Assembly: GCF_005860805.1 (NCBI RefSeq)
Contig: NZ_VCEJ01000004.1
Coordinates: 62,001-126,000, forward strand
Source: Dyadobacter luticola
GTDB taxonomy: Bacteria; Bacteroidota; Bacteroidia; Cytophagales; Spirosomataceae
Direction of reading: 5' to 3'
DNA: 64,000 nt
Shown one piece after another: positions 36,535-46,097 of this stretch; position 1 is the stretch's first letter; each line of letters starts with the position of its first letter. The position numbers were made by a program, and so were the translations under genes. The notes beneath the pieces were generated by a model, which was not told the origin of the DNA, ran no database searches, and saw only the letters and a program-made list of their open reading frames with translations.

Positions 36535-38835
36535 ATGCAAAGGAAAAAGATCAAAAGAATGTTGTTGTGGCTTGCCGCGGCGGTGCTTCTTTTTTTTATA
36601 ACCGACCTGATTTTTCCCTTCGGCCCTGACATTCAATACGCTACACAGATCACCGATAGCAAAGGCGTTGTCATCCACGCATTTTTAAGCAAAGATGATA
36701 AATGGCGGCTCTATTCGAGTGTCGAAGAAATTACGCCGCTCCTGCGTAAGACATTGATTTACAAAGAAGACCAGTTTTTTTATTATCATCCGGGCGTCAA
36801 CCCTTTTGCGATTTTCCGTGCCGCTGCGCGCAATGTTTTTTCGGGAAAACGTACTTCCGGGGCTTCGACCATTACCATGCAGGTGGTAAGACTTTGCGAG
36901 CCGCGGCGAAGGACTTACTTGAACAAGCTGATCGAGATTTTTAGGTCGCTGCAAATGGAAATGCATTATTCCAAAGAGGAAATTTTGCAGCTCTACATTA
37001 ACCTGGTGCCTTATGGCGGGAACATTGAGGGGATCAAGGCTGCTTCACTTTTATATTTTGGAAAACCGCCTCAACTGCTGAGTCTCGCAGAAATTACCGC
37101 ATTAACCATCGTCCCAAACCGCCCATCGAGCCTGCGGCCGGGTACCCGGAATGACGCTTTGAAACAAGCCCGGAATGAGTGGCTGGTGCGATTTGAGAAG
37201 GAAGGTTTGTTTGAAAAAAACATTATCGAAGATGCCCTGGAAGAACCTTTGCAAATCAAAAGGCTGCTGGCCCCGCGGCAGGCGCCACATTTATCGCTGC
37301 GACTGAAACAGCAATTTCCGAATCAGCCGGTGATCCGGACATCGATAAAAAGCCAGTTTCAGAGCCAGATCGAGGAGCAGGTGAAGAATTACATTAACCG
37401 GAGGAAGTTGATGAACATTCACAATGCGTCGGTTTTGGTGATCAATAATGAGACGATGGAAGTGGAGGTATATGTGGGCTCGGCTGATTTTAACAATCCT
37501 TTTGACGGTGGGCAGGTGGATGGCGTGCGGGCAGTGCGATCGCCGGGAAGTACATTAAAACCTATTTTATACGCGGCGGCTTTTGACAAAGGCATTATCA
37601 CGCCGAAGAAAGTCTTGAATGATGTTCCCAGCAATTTCAGCGGCTACGAACCGGAGAATTTTGACAAACATTTTAATGGTGCAATCACCACGGAGTTTGC
37701 CCTGGCCAACTCGCTGAACATTCCGGCAGTGAAGATTTTGAAGGAAGTAAGTACGCCGGCTTTGGTAGAAAAGCTGCGGAAAGCGGGTTTTAAAACCATT
37801 GATAAACAGGCAAAAGATCTGGGACTTTCCATGATCCTCGGCGGCTGCGGCGTAACGCTCGAAGAACTTACCCGACTTTTTGCATCATTTGCGAATGAAG
37901 GAAACTTCAAAAATCTCAGATATACCGCTGATAGTCCCCTTGATAAAAAAGGCAGCGCGATCGTGTCGCCGGAAGCTTCTTACCTGGTGACCAACATTCT
38001 CAACCAGATTACCCGGCCAGATTTGCCTACCAATTTTGACAACACTTATCATTTGCCCAAAATCGCCTGGAAGACAGGAACTTCTTACGGAAAGCGCGAT
38101 GCGTGGAGCATTGGCTATAATAAAAGGTATACAATCGGGGTTTGGGTTGGGAATTTTTCGGGAGAAGGTGTGCCGGAGCTGAGCGGCGCCAATACCGCCA
38201 CGCCACTGCTTTTTTCGATTTTTAATGCTTTGGACTACAATTCGCCAAAAGGCTGGTACAGGTCACCGGCCAACATTTCGCTTCGGAATGTTTGCGCAGC
38301 CAGCGGCGATATTCCGTCAGAATTTTGCGACCATCAGATTCCCGATGAGTACATTGTGGGTGTTTCTGCGTACCAGAAATGCCAGCATTTGCGCTGGGTT
38401 TTTACAGATGTTGCGGGCAAGATTTCCTATTGTACCTACTGTCTTCCGGAAAAAGGTTTTGAAAAAAGATCTTATCCCAACATTGCGCCCGAGCTGATCG
38501 CATTTTATGAGCAGCAGCGGATTCCCTATCAAAAAATCCCGCCGCATAACCCTGCTTGCGAGCGGGTTTTCCATGAAGGCGCGCCGCTGATTGTCAGTCC
38601 AAACGAGGGCAGCGAATATTTTATCCGCCAAAATGAGCCGCAACAAATCCAGCTGGCATGTCAGGCAGCCAATGATGTACAAGAAATTTTCTGGTACGTC
38701 AACGACAAGCTAAGCAAAAAAGCCGCCCCCAACGAACCCGTATTCATCAATCCGCCTTTCGGAAGAGTGAAGATTTCGTGCAGCGACGATAAGGGGAGAA
38801 ATACGGATGTTTGGATTGTAGTGAGGAGGATGTAG
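36535..38835 (+). CDS. pbpC: penicillin-binding protein 1C
   Basis: 766-residue bifunctional murein synthase. One N-terminal membrane helix (MLLWLAAAVLLFFITDLIF), glycosyltransferase-51 domain (about 45-220: YKEDQFFYYHPGVNP, GASTITMQV), transpeptidase domain (about 270-560: SPGSTLKP with the catalytic Ser, ANSLN, KTGTS) and a C-terminal BiPBP_C domain (about 670-765) that defines the PBP1C class. The start is placed at ATG 36535 rather than TTG 36499, which overlaps the promoter. It ends 1 bp from the convergent M28 peptidase. Confidence 0.95.
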   Translation: MQRKKIKRMLLWLAAAVLLFFITDLIFPFGPDIQYATQITDSKGVVIHAFLSKDDKWRLYSSVEEITPLLRKTLIYKEDQFFYYHPGVNPFAIFRAAARNVFSGKRTSGASTITMQVVRLCEPRRRTYLNKLIEIFRSLQMEMHYSKEEILQLYINLVPYGGNIEGIKAASLLYFGKPPQLLSLAEITALTIVPNRPSSLRPGTRNDALKQARNEWLVRFEKEGLFEKNIIEDALEEPLQIKRLLAPRQAPHLSLRLKQQFPNQPVIRTSIKSQFQSQIEEQVKNYINRRKLMNIHNASVLVINNETMEVEVYVGSADFNNPFDGGQVDGVRAVRSPGSTLKPILYAAAFDKGIITPKKVLNDVPSNFSGYEPENFDKHFNGAITTEFALANSLNIPAVKILKEVSTPALVEKLRKAGFKTIDKQAKDLGLSMILGGCGVTLEELTRLFASFANEGNFKNLRYTADSPLDKKGSAIVSPEASYLVTNILNQITRPDLPTNFDNTYHLPKIAWKTGTSYGKRDAWSIGYNKRYTIGVWVGNFSGEGVPELSGANTATPLLFSIFNALDYNSPKGWYRSPANISLRNVCAASGDIPSEFCDHQIPDEYIVGVSAYQKCQHLRWVFTDVAGKISYCTYCLPEKGFEKRSYPNIAPELIAFYEQQRIPYQKIPPHNPACERVFHEGAPLIVSPNEGSEYFIRQNEPQQIQLACQAANDVQEIFWYVNDKLSKKAAPNEPVFINPPFGRVKISCSDDKGRNTDVWIVVRRM

Positions 38836-38836
38836 G

Positions 38837-39871
38837 TTACAACGCCTCCCCGGCTGCTTCCTGGTAAAGTACCTGCACGAGTGTTTGCCCTACGGCTTTT
38901 AATGTTTTTGGGTCGATGTTATCCATCGTGTCGTGGGAGGTGTGCCACTGGTCGAAGAATGTTTTCGAGAGGTTGTTTGGGCGGGTATGGATGATGTCGA
39001 TCATGGGAATGTGGGCCTTTTGATTAACAGGCAAATGATCATCTGTGATCGAACCGCCCCTTTCGTCGATAAAATAATTACTGTAACCCAGCTTGCTCGC
39101 AGTCGTCCAGACTGTTCTCACAACATCATCTGCTAACTGGACTGAGTAGCCTTCCTTAAAAAAGGTAGCCCCTTTTGCGCCAGCCATATCCAGTAAAACG
39201 CCAAAATAGGCGGTGTAATTTGGCACGTGCTTATTTTCAGCCCAATGTTTGGAACCTAGGCAGTATCCGCTGTATTCCAGGGTAGTATCTTCACCGGAGC
39301 TGCCCCAGTCTTCCGCATCGAAAAAGATAATGTCAACGCCAATATCTGGTTTTGCGCTTTGGGCAGAGATTGTGCGGGCAACTTCCAACAGGATACCGAC
39401 GCCACTGGCACCATCATTGGCTGCGATCACCGGTTTGTCTTTCACGATCGAATCCTGATCCGAAAATGGGCGGGAATCCCAGTGAGAAGTCAGTAGAATG
39501 CGTTTTGCGGCGGAGGGATTGAAACTGCCGATAATGTTGGTGGCATTCAGTGATTTATTGTCAAAGGTCGTAGCGGTAAAATCCTGCTCTGTTACCTGAA
39601 ATCCGTATTTTTTGAGTGAGGCGACCAGGTAATCCTTACAGGCCTTGTGGGCCAGCGTGTTAGGAACCCTCGGGCCAAAATCGACTTGTTTCTGAACAAA
39701 TTGAAAAGCGGAATCAGCATTGAATTCTGCACTTTTGACAAGTTTCGGGGCACTTTGCTCCGAAGTTTGTTCGGAACTGTTGTTACTGTTACAACTATAT
39801 AAAAGAATTGAAAAAGAAACGAAGGCAGGCAGTATTCTTGATAGGGAATTCTTAGAAAATAGCATCTCCAA
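38837..39871 (-). CDS. M28-family peptidase / glutaminyl-cyclase-like lipoprotein
   Basis: 344-residue exported protein with a lipobox (LLYSCNS, Cys about 27), so a lipoprotein. The M28 zinc fold is seen as SHWDSRPF (His, Asp), NDGASGVGILLEVA, FFDAEDWG (Glu/Asp), DMAG and a late THDTMDNI/IHTRP segment. The HWDSRPF and DAEDWG forms are like secreted glutaminyl-peptide cyclotransferases, which make N-terminal pyroglutamate. Bacteroidota often carry such enzymes for exported proteins with N-terminal Gln. Peptidase versus cyclase is not settled by sequence alone. Confidence 0.87.
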   Translation of the reverse strand: MEMLFSKNSLSRILPAFVSFSILLYSCNSNNSSEQTSEQSAPKLVKSAEFNADSAFQFVQKQVDFGPRVPNTLAHKACKDYLVASLKKYGFQVTEQDFTATTFDNKSLNATNIIGSFNPSAAKRILLTSHWDSRPFSDQDSIVKDKPVIAANDGASGVGILLEVARTISAQSAKPDIGVDIIFFDAEDWGSSGEDTTLEYSGYCLGSKHWAENKHVPNYTAYFGVLLDMAGAKGATFFKEGYSVQLADDVVRTVWTTASKLGYSNYFIDERGGSITDDHLPVNQKAHIPMIDIIHTRPNNLSKTFFDQWHTSHDTMDNIDPKTLKAVGQTLVQVLYQEAAGEAL

Positions 39872-39916
39872 TGTGTTGTTACGTGGGTAAAACCTGAGTC
39901 AGGCCGACATTTTTAC

Positions 39917-41419
39917 CTATTCTTCATACGCCCAGTCCACACGCACTTTGGTGTCGCGGATCACAAGGCCCTGATTTTTAAAGTAAGAACGGATTTCGTC
40001 CACTTTTTCGTAGTTCTGCGACAGTTTAAATTCGCGGTAAAGATTCAGCATTCCGTCCAGGATTGCGTGCCCCTCGGCCAGCTCTTCCTTCAAACCCAGA
40101 ACCTCCTCGAAAAAGACGATAAAATTATTTTTCAATGCCATAAATGCATCCTCGCCGAGAGCAGCCGATTTCAGCTGACCCATGTTCAGCATATTAATGT
40201 ATTTCAGCAGGTTAAAAAGGTTCGCAAAAGCGACGGCTGTATTCAGATCATCATTCATCGCCGCGTAAAAACCATCGATCGATTTTTCAATGTCGGCTTT
40301 CTTGTTCTCGTCAGGAGTTACTCCTTCTTCATGGACATAAGTCAGCAATTTGGCATTGCGCAGACCGTTCGCCAGCTTTTTATAGCCTTTTTGCGCAGCT
40401 TTTAAAGCATCATTTGAAAAATCGAGCGTGCTCCGGTATTGACTTTGCAGCATAAAAAAGCGCACAGTCATCGGGCTGTAAGCTTGTTCGAGCAGGTCAT
40501 GATTTCCCGAAAAAAGCTCCGCAGGCAAAAATGAGTTACCGAGCGATTTCGACATTTTCTGACCGTTGACGGTCAGCATATTGGTATGCATCCAGTAGCG
40601 GACCGGCTCCTCGTCGGTGAGCGATTTTCCCTGCGCGATCTCACATTCGTGGTGTGGGAATTTGAGGTCCATACCGCCGCCGTGAATGTCAAATTGCTTT
40701 CCTAAATACTTGGAGCTCATGCAAGTACATTCCAAATGCCAGCCCGGGAAACCCATACTCCACGGCGAATCCCACTGCATGATATGTTCCGGACTTGCTT
40801 TTTTCCAAAGCGCAAAATCGAGCGGATTGCGTTTTTCAGCCTGGCCGTCGAGCTCGCGGGTTTCGTTCAAAAGATCTTCAATAATGCGGCCGGAAAGTTT
40901 GCCGTATTCATTTCCGCCAGCCTGGTATTTATTAATGTCGAAATAAACAGAACCATTGGATTCATAAGCTGCACCTTTGTCGATCAGCTTCTGCACCGCC
41001 TCGATCTGCTCGATCAAATGTCCGGTGGCAGTAGGTTCAATGCTAGGAGAAATTAGATTAAATGTAGCGGTAACTTCATGAAAATCATTAGTATAGCGCT
41101 GCACAATTTCCATCGGTTCCAGCTGTTGCAGCTTCGCCATTTTGCCGATTTTATCCTCGCCTTCCTCGCCGTCTCCTACCAAATGCCCTACGTCCGTAAT
41201 GTTCCTCACATACCGAACTTTGTATCCAATGTGCGTCAGGTAGCGGTAAAGAATATCGAAAGAAAGGAAAGTCCGGATATTTCCGAGGTGAACATTATTA
41301 TAAACCGTCGGCCCGCAAACGTACATGCCCACATAAGGAGGTGCTATCGGAACAAATACATCTTTATGCCGGGTAAGTGTATTAAAAATGCGAAGAGGCT
41401 GAAAAGTTTGTGCGGCCAT
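39917..41419 (-). CDS. cysS: cysteinyl-tRNA synthetase
   Basis: 500-residue class I aminoacyl-tRNA synthetase. Zinc Cys35 in VCGPTVYNNVHLGN, where HLGN is the HIGH motif (44-47); WHLECTCMS and GGGMDLKFPHHECEIAQ zinc segment; KMSKSLGN catalytic loop. The C-terminal DALR-like anticodon domain is present. Length is normal. 17 bp upstream on the same strand is a DUF5618-type gene. Confidence 0.97.
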   Translation of the reverse strand: MAAQTFQPLRIFNTLTRHKDVFVPIAPPYVGMYVCGPTVYNNVHLGNIRTFLSFDILYRYLTHIGYKVRYVRNITDVGHLVGDGEEGEDKIGKMAKLQQLEPMEIVQRYTNDFHEVTATFNLISPSIEPTATGHLIEQIEAVQKLIDKGAAYESNGSVYFDINKYQAGGNEYGKLSGRIIEDLLNETRELDGQAEKRNPLDFALWKKASPEHIMQWDSPWSMGFPGWHLECTCMSSKYLGKQFDIHGGGMDLKFPHHECEIAQGKSLTDEEPVRYWMHTNMLTVNGQKMSKSLGNSFLPAELFSGNHDLLEQAYSPMTVRFFMLQSQYRSTLDFSNDALKAAQKGYKKLANGLRNAKLLTYVHEEGVTPDENKKADIEKSIDGFYAAMNDDLNTAVAFANLFNLLKYINMLNMGQLKSAALGEDAFMALKNNFIVFFEEVLGLKEELAEGHAILDGMLNLYREFKLSQNYEKVDEIRSYFKNQGLVIRDTKVRVDWAYEE

Positions 41420-41436
41420 TTATGTCTGGTACTTGA

Positions 41437-41832
41437 TTACTGATTCTTTAACTGCGTTTTCGCAAGTCGGGTTTCCACCCAGTTGATGATTTGTTCGGCT
41501 GTCTGAATTCCTACCGAGGCGATTTTAGCACTTCTGCTACCTTGATACCCCATGTTAATGTGCAGAAGCTCGTAAGCGGTTGTGAATTTGGCAAGCAGGC
41601 TTTTATCAATACGACTCAATTCATGCTGATACCACTCTACGCTTTTCGGGGTTTTCTTATTTTTTTCTCCTAAAACTTCATTCAACACCAACAAGATACC
41701 TGTGTAAGCAGTATGCCCTGCAATCTTGACATACTTTTTGTCCTGATAAAGTCCGTCCTGTTTTTTGGCGTTGTTGCTGAGGAAATCTTTTGCATTGTCA
41801 ATGTGCCTTCTGGCTTCTGAAACTGCTTCCAT
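41437..41832 (-). CDS. DUF5618-like small protein
   Basis: 131-residue soluble, mostly helical protein (EARRHIDNAKDFLSNNAKK; YVKIAGHTAYTGILLVLNEVLG; YQHELSRIDKSLLAKFTTAYELLHI). It resembles the DUF5618 family of Bacteroidota, and the helical bundle is also reminiscent of HEPN-type proteins. No R-x4-6-H catalytic pair typical of HEPN ribonucleases is obvious. Same strand as cysS, 17 bp away. Function unknown. Confidence 0.65.
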   Translation of the reverse strand: MEAVSEARRHIDNAKDFLSNNAKKQDGLYQDKKYVKIAGHTAYTGILLVLNEVLGEKNKKTPKSVEWYQHELSRIDKSLLAKFTTAYELLHINMGYQGSRSAKIASVGIQTAEQIINWVETRLAKTQLKNQ

Positions 41833-41878
41833 GAATAAGTATGTGATTTGATAGTGGAGAATAAAATTCGTCAGAAAG

Positions 41879-41886
41879 CAAAAATA
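41879..41886 (-). promoter_or_regulatory. predicted -7 box for the DUF5618-cysS unit
   Basis: Minus-strand TATTTTTG, identical to the nuoK box, 46 bp before the ATG at 41832. A properly spaced TTG was not found. Confidence 0.4.
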
Positions 41887-42029
41887 ACAAATAACCTAAG
41901 ATTGCTTTGCACGGTTCGGGATATTGGCGGGGGCCAAAGAGGTGATTCGGGTGATTTGTTTATCTTCGCAGCGATTTTGCGCTTGAAAATCAGTTTGAAA
42001 CCATCTTAAAATCAACATAGTACTTATTT

Positions 42030-42947
42030 ATGAGTTTATTAACCGTAGGATCTGTTGCATTCGATGCACTCGAAACACCTTTTGGAAAAACAGACAAAAT
42101 TATTGGCGGGGCTGCCACTTACATCACACTAGCCGCATCTTATTTTACTAAAGAAAATAACCTGGTTGCCGTAGTCGGCGGTGATTTCCCGCAGGAAATG
42201 ATTGGGCTGCTACAAGACCATGGCGTTAATACAGAAGGACTTGAAATTGTGCAGGACGGAAAAACATTCTTCTGGTCGGGCAAGTACCATGAAGATATGA
42301 ACAGCCGCGATACCCTCATTACCGAGCTGAATGTGATGGAGCATTTCGATCCGATCATTCCGGCGTCTTACCAGGGAACCGAGTTTTTAATGTTGGGAAA
42401 TACGGTCCCTGCGACTCAAAAACTAGTCATTGAAAGAATGTCGAAGCGCCCAAAGCTGATCATGCTCGATACCATGAACCTTTGGATGAACATTGCGCTG
42501 GAAGATCTGAAAGCGGTTTTGAAAATGGTGGATTTGATCACAATCAATGATGAGGAAGCACGCCAGCTTTCGGGAGAATATTCGCTGAGAAAAGCGGCGA
42601 AGAAAATCATGGAAATGGGGCCTAAGACATTGATTATCAAAAAAGGAGAACACGGAGCACTGTTGTTCCAGGACAATCGCATTTTCTTCGCACCTGCATT
42701 GCCGCTGGAAGAAGTGTTCGACCCGACTGGCGCAGGAGATACATTCGCGGGTGGATTTATCGGTTACCTTGCGAGCACCAATGATATTTCTTTTGAAAAT
42801 ATGAAAAGGGCCATCATTTATGGTTCCGCGATGGCTTCGTTTTGTGTGGAAAAATTTGGTACTGAGCGTCTTGTAAAACTTTCAAGAGAAGAGATCAATG
42901 CGCGGGTGCAGGATTTTGTGAATTTGTCGAGTTTCGAGATTCAGTAA
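42030..42947 (+). CDS. PfkB-family sugar/nucleoside kinase
   Basis: 305-residue ribokinase-type kinase. N-terminal GSVAFDALETPFG and GGAATYITLAASYF segments, and C-terminal anion-hole motif DPTGAGDTFAGGF with the catalytic Asp. It resembles the adenosine-kinase-like PfkB proteins of Bacteroidota. The exact substrate (sugar, nucleoside) is undetermined. The following GDPD gene is 21 bp away and likely co-transcribed. Confidence 0.87.
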   Translation: MSLLTVGSVAFDALETPFGKTDKIIGGAATYITLAASYFTKENNLVAVVGGDFPQEMIGLLQDHGVNTEGLEIVQDGKTFFWSGKYHEDMNSRDTLITELNVMEHFDPIIPASYQGTEFLMLGNTVPATQKLVIERMSKRPKLIMLDTMNLWMNIALEDLKAVLKMVDLITINDEEARQLSGEYSLRKAAKKIMEMGPKTLIIKKGEHGALLFQDNRIFFAPALPLEEVFDPTGAGDTFAGGFIGYLASTNDISFENMKRAIIYGSAMASFCVEKFGTERLVKLSREEINARVQDFVNLSSFEIQ

Positions 42948-42968
42948 CATTGATTTTCCTAAGTTGAG

Positions 42969-43781
42969 ATGAGCTTATCTTTTAAAAAAACCGGCATCCT
43001 GTTTCTCCTGATCACGTGTGCTTTGAATGTTGCTGCCCAGCAACATGCGCCGCTGCCCAAGTCTAAAAATAAAATTGTGGTCATCGCGCACCGGGGGAAC
43101 CACGTCAATGTGCCTGAAAATACGCTGGCTTCCTACAAAGAGGCGATTAATTGTGGGGCGGATTATGTCGAGGTGGATTTGCGGACTACGAAAGACGGGC
43201 ATCTGGTGGTTTTACATGATGCAACCGTCGACCGGACTACAAATGGCAGTGGCAAGATTGCGGCGATGACTTTTGAGGAAGTGGAGAAGTTGCAGGTATT
43301 TAACAAGAATAAAAGGCCACATCATATTCCTGAATTTCGGGAGGTTTTGGCGCTTTGCAAGGATAAGATCAACATTTACCTTGATTTCAAAGATGCAGAC
43401 GTTGCTGAAACATTGAAGCAAATCAAGGCGGCGGGGATGGAGCATCAGGTGGTTGTTTACCTGAATAAAGAGTCTCAGTATAAAGAATGGAAAGATGCGG
43501 ACCCAAAAATGCCGCTGATGACCAGTCTGCCAAAAGAAGTCACGAATAAAGAACATTTGCAGGCATTTCTGGAAAAATTACATGTCCAGGTTCTGGATAA
43601 TGTTGCTGATCCTGAGCTTGTAAAAGCAGCTGAGGCGCACGGCATCGCTGTCTGGCTCGACGTGCAAAGCCCATCGGAAGGCCCGGCTTCGTGGAAAGCC
43701 ACTTTGCAAAAAGGCGTTCATGGATTACAATCCGATAAACCCGCTGAACTCAGAGCATTTCTAAAAGAAGATCATTTGTAA
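42969..43781 (+). CDS. exported glycerophosphodiester phosphodiesterase
   Basis: 270-residue TIM-barrel enzyme with a signal peptide ending about residue 23 (ALNVAAQ). Catalytic first motif VIAHRGNHVNVPENTLASY (His, Arg, Glu), then VEVDLRTTKDGHLVVLHD (metal Glu, Asp, and His). It hydrolyses glycerophosphodiesters from lipids to glycerol-3-phosphate plus an alcohol, presumably in the periplasm. Nearest neighbour is the PfkB kinase; glpK is about 7 kb away. Ends before an iterated hairpin. Confidence 0.92.
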   Translation: MSLSFKKTGILFLLITCALNVAAQQHAPLPKSKNKIVVIAHRGNHVNVPENTLASYKEAINCGADYVEVDLRTTKDGHLVVLHDATVDRTTNGSGKIAAMTFEEVEKLQVFNKNKRPHHIPEFREVLALCKDKINIYLDFKDADVAETLKQIKAAGMEHQVVVYLNKESQYKEWKDADPKMPLMTSLPKEVTNKEHLQAFLEKLHVQVLDNVADPELVKAAEAHGIAVWLDVQSPSEGPASWKATLQKGVHGLQSDKPAELRAFLKEDHL

Positions 43782-43784
43782 AAT

Positions 43785-43852
43785 ATTCGTGTATCATTTG
43801 TGTATTCGTGGCAAAAAGGTTGATGCCACGAATGCACGAATCAAACACGAAT
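43785..43852. repeat. symmetric iterated hairpin (ATTCGTG palindrome)
   Basis: A 68-nt dyad between two convergent genes. Left arms ATTCGTGT (43785), ATTTGTG (43796) and ATTCGTGGCA (43804) pair exactly, in register, with TGCCACGAAT (43824), CACGAAT (43835) and ACACGAAT (43845). The innermost stem is 10 bp perfect around a 10-nt loop. There is no T-run, so it is not a classic terminator; it is more like a REP/MITE-type intergenic palindrome. Confidence 0.75.
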
Positions 43853-44310
43853 TAATTTAAGATTCCAATCTGCACTTCCGTAATATTCCTCTCCGGATTT
43901 TCGAAGTCCATATTGATATATACCTCCCGGTTTTTGCCAGATAATGTCTTGTTCCCCGAAAAGATATCCGAAATCAGGGAGCCATAAACTTTCCCCAAAC
44001 CATTCCAGTCCCCGAAAAGCTGCTCGGTGACACAGTTAAATTCTTCCAGGAATTTGGTCTTGAATTCCGAATTCAGGATTTTCTCCGATGGACTTACCGG
44101 CAGCGCGATCGTCAGCGAAAACACAGTTTCCGGATTTCCGTCGGCACCTTCATAAACCCAGTAAACCGGTCCGGTGATTTCCAGGTCATTGCGCACAGCC
44201 TCCTGGTAAATCTTGCGTGCCACGTGACGAACATGCTGCGACAGTTCTTTAAGCGAAGTTTTGGTTTCGAAAAACAAAACATGAATAGGGTGAATGGTCC
44301 TGATCAGCAT
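43852..44310 (-). CDS. GyrI-like / effector-binding-domain protein
   Basis: 152-residue soluble protein with a pattern of the AraC effector-binding (GyrI-like, SRPBCC-like) fold: HVARKIYQEAVRNDLEITGPVYWVYEG followed by TVFSLTIALPV. Stand-alone GyrI-like proteins bind small hydrophobic ligands or act as cyclopropanoid hydrolases. No DNA-binding domain is attached. Function is open. Its stop codon overlaps the end of the 43.8-kb hairpin. Confidence 0.6.
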   Translation of the reverse strand: MLIRTIHPIHVLFFETKTSLKELSQHVRHVARKIYQEAVRNDLEITGPVYWVYEGADGNPETVFSLTIALPVSPSEKILNSEFKTKFLEEFNCVTEQLFGDWNGLGKVYGSLISDIFSGNKTLSGKNREVYINMDFENPERNITEVQIGILN

Positions 44311-44381
44311 TTGAATAAGTTTTTAGTTCTGATTCAAAATAAACTTGGCCTTATGACAACCCTATGTCAGTTGGTTTCAAA

Positions 44382-45059
44382 TTATTTTTTGTGCTTCATT
44401 TTACGCACCGTTTTTTGCAGCCAGGGATAACTAATGTACAAAACTTTGGTAGCCCCAATCCCGACCGCCGCGCCCATTAACACATCGGCCGCCCAATGTT
44501 TGTTGTGCAAAATGCGGAGTGCTCCCACTGTGGTGGCAGTTCCATAACCCCCAATGCTGTAAAAAACACTGCGCTGGCCGTATTCTTCATGCAGAATCGT
44601 CGCATTGGTGAAAGCCGTGGTACTATGCCCCGACGGAAATGAATGATTGTCCTCGCCATTTGGCCTGGGATACTGGATGATTCTTTTCAGGCTATAAGTG
44701 ATGCCTTGCGAGGCTACATTGCTTAGTATGGCGAGAATGACCTGATCGCCAAGCGAATGTTTGCCCTTGACCCCGGCAGCCGCCAATCCAAGACTCACCA
44801 CACCCGGCGCATATTGCAAATAATCGTCGACGTTCGTATGAAAGTTGGGATACTGCGAAACAACATGCCGCTGCAACTGCCGGCTGATTTTCCCCTGGAC
44901 AATTAGCCCAGCCAGCGCCAGCGACACCGGTGGTATCACGTCCCCGGCCTTGACGACCCATAATGTGGAGTCAGCTCCTTGCGCAAAAGTGGCAGGAGAT
45001 GCCAGGCTGCACCAAAAGAGAAAACAGTAAAGTGGAAATTTGCTTAATTGGAAAATCAT
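44382..45059 (-). CDS. exported PAP2-family phosphatase
   Basis: 225-residue protein with a signal peptide (ends near PATFAQG) and the three PAP2 motifs: KRIIQYPRPNG (K-x6-RP), SFPSGHSTTAF (PSGH) and LRILHNKHWAADVLMG (SRxxxxxHxxxD-type, with Arg, His, Asp). Acid-phosphatase-type lipid or pyrophosphate phosphatase at the membrane or periplasm. It overlaps the upstream kdsA by 4 bp (ATGA), so it may act in lipid A or undecaprenyl metabolism. Confidence 0.87.
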   Translation of the reverse strand: MIFQLSKFPLYCFLFWCSLASPATFAQGADSTLWVVKAGDVIPPVSLALAGLIVQGKISRQLQRHVVSQYPNFHTNVDDYLQYAPGVVSLGLAAAGVKGKHSLGDQVILAILSNVASQGITYSLKRIIQYPRPNGEDNHSFPSGHSTTAFTNATILHEEYGQRSVFYSIGGYGTATTVGALRILHNKHWAADVLMGAAVGIGATKVLYISYPWLQKTVRKMKHKK

Positions 45060-45910
45060 AGAATTGCCTCTTTCACACGCACGAGTTTTTGCAATAAACC
45101 TTCTAATTGATCCAGCGGGAGCATATTTGCGCCATCGGATTTTGCTTCTGACGGATTGAAATGCGTTTCAATAAAAAGCCCGTCGGCGCCTACCGCAATT
45201 GCTGCTTTTGCAATTGTCTCGATCAGTTTCGGTTTGCCACCGGTAACGCCGGAAGTTTGGTTGGGTTGTTGCAGCGAATGTGTACAATCCATCACGATCG
45301 GCACGCCAAATGCAGCCATTTCCGGCAAATTGCGGTAATCCACAACCAGATCGCCGTAGCCAAAGCTGTTTCCACGGTCGGTTAAAATCACCTGACAATC
45401 CGGATTTACCTCATGAATCTTTTCAGCGGCAAATTTCATCGAAGCGCCGGAAAGGAACTGGCCCTTCTTCACATTTACTGCTTTGCCGGTTTTGGCTGCT
45501 GCGGCCAGCAATTCCGTTTGCCTGCATAAGAATGCCGGGATTTGCAGAACATCCACATACTCAGCCGCGAAGGCAGCTTCATGCGATTCGTGAATATCTG
45601 TTACGACAGGTATACCAAATGTTTCGCGGACTTCCAGAAGTATTTTCAATGCTTTTTCATCGCCGATGCCTGTGAAAGAATCAATTTTTGTACGGTTTGC
45701 TTTACGGTAAGATCCTTTAAATATGTAAGGAATGCGAAGTTTTTCTGTGAGCGTTGAAATATGTTCGGCAATGCGCAACGCCATATCCCGTCCTTCGATG
45801 GCGCAGGGGCCGGCCATCAGGAAAAACAGGGGCGAATCGGTATTTTTTAAATCTGGGATGGAAAGCATAGCTGATGCGTGTGGACTGTTAAATGTTTCAC
45901 GAATGTACAT
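45056..45910 (-). CDS. kdsA: 3-deoxy-8-phosphooctulonate synthase (Kdo8P synthase)
   Basis: 284-residue aldolase-type enzyme that makes Kdo-8-phosphate from arabinose-5-phosphate and PEP for lipopolysaccharide. GPCAIEGRDMALRIAEHI near the N-terminus, FKGSYRKANRTKIDSFTGIG, IPAFLCRQTELL, MDCTHSLQQPNQTSG and DGLFIETHFNPSEAKSDGANMLP (residues about 238-260). The ATG at 45868 (MLSIPDL) is an alternative start that gives the more usual family length. ATGA overlap with the PAP2 gene. Confidence 0.96.
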   Translation of the reverse strand: MYIRETFNSPHASAMLSIPDLKNTDSPLFFLMAGPCAIEGRDMALRIAEHISTLTEKLRIPYIFKGSYRKANRTKIDSFTGIGDEKALKILLEVRETFGIPVVTDIHESHEAAFAAEYVDVLQIPAFLCRQTELLAAAAKTGKAVNVKKGQFLSGASMKFAAEKIHEVNPDCQVILTDRGNSFGYGDLVVDYRNLPEMAAFGVPIVMDCTHSLQQPNQTSGVTGGKPKLIETIAKAAIAVGADGLFIETHFNPSEAKSDGANMLPLDQLEGLLQKLVRVKEAIL

Positions 45911-46036
45911 TTATCCGCAATGTTCTTCAGAGTATTGGCTGATTTTAGCTTTCATTGCCACGATAAGATATTGATTTTCTGCTTTTTTTTATTTGCATTA
46001 CAGTGTCCGTAATAAAATGATAGGGCTAAAAAAATT

Positions 46037-46067
46037 TTGAAAAAGTGAACTGTATTATCTTTCTTTG
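46037..46067 (+). promoter_or_regulatory. promoter of acpP-fabF-rnc
   Basis: TTG (46037-46039), 20 bp, TTTCTTTG (46060-46067); a TATCTTTC box overlaps it at 46056. The identical layout and -7 box occurs before rpsU. Leader to the ATG is about 25 nt. Confidence 0.55.
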
Positions 46068-46097
46068 TGGCGATTTTAACCAAAAAGTGAATATAAA

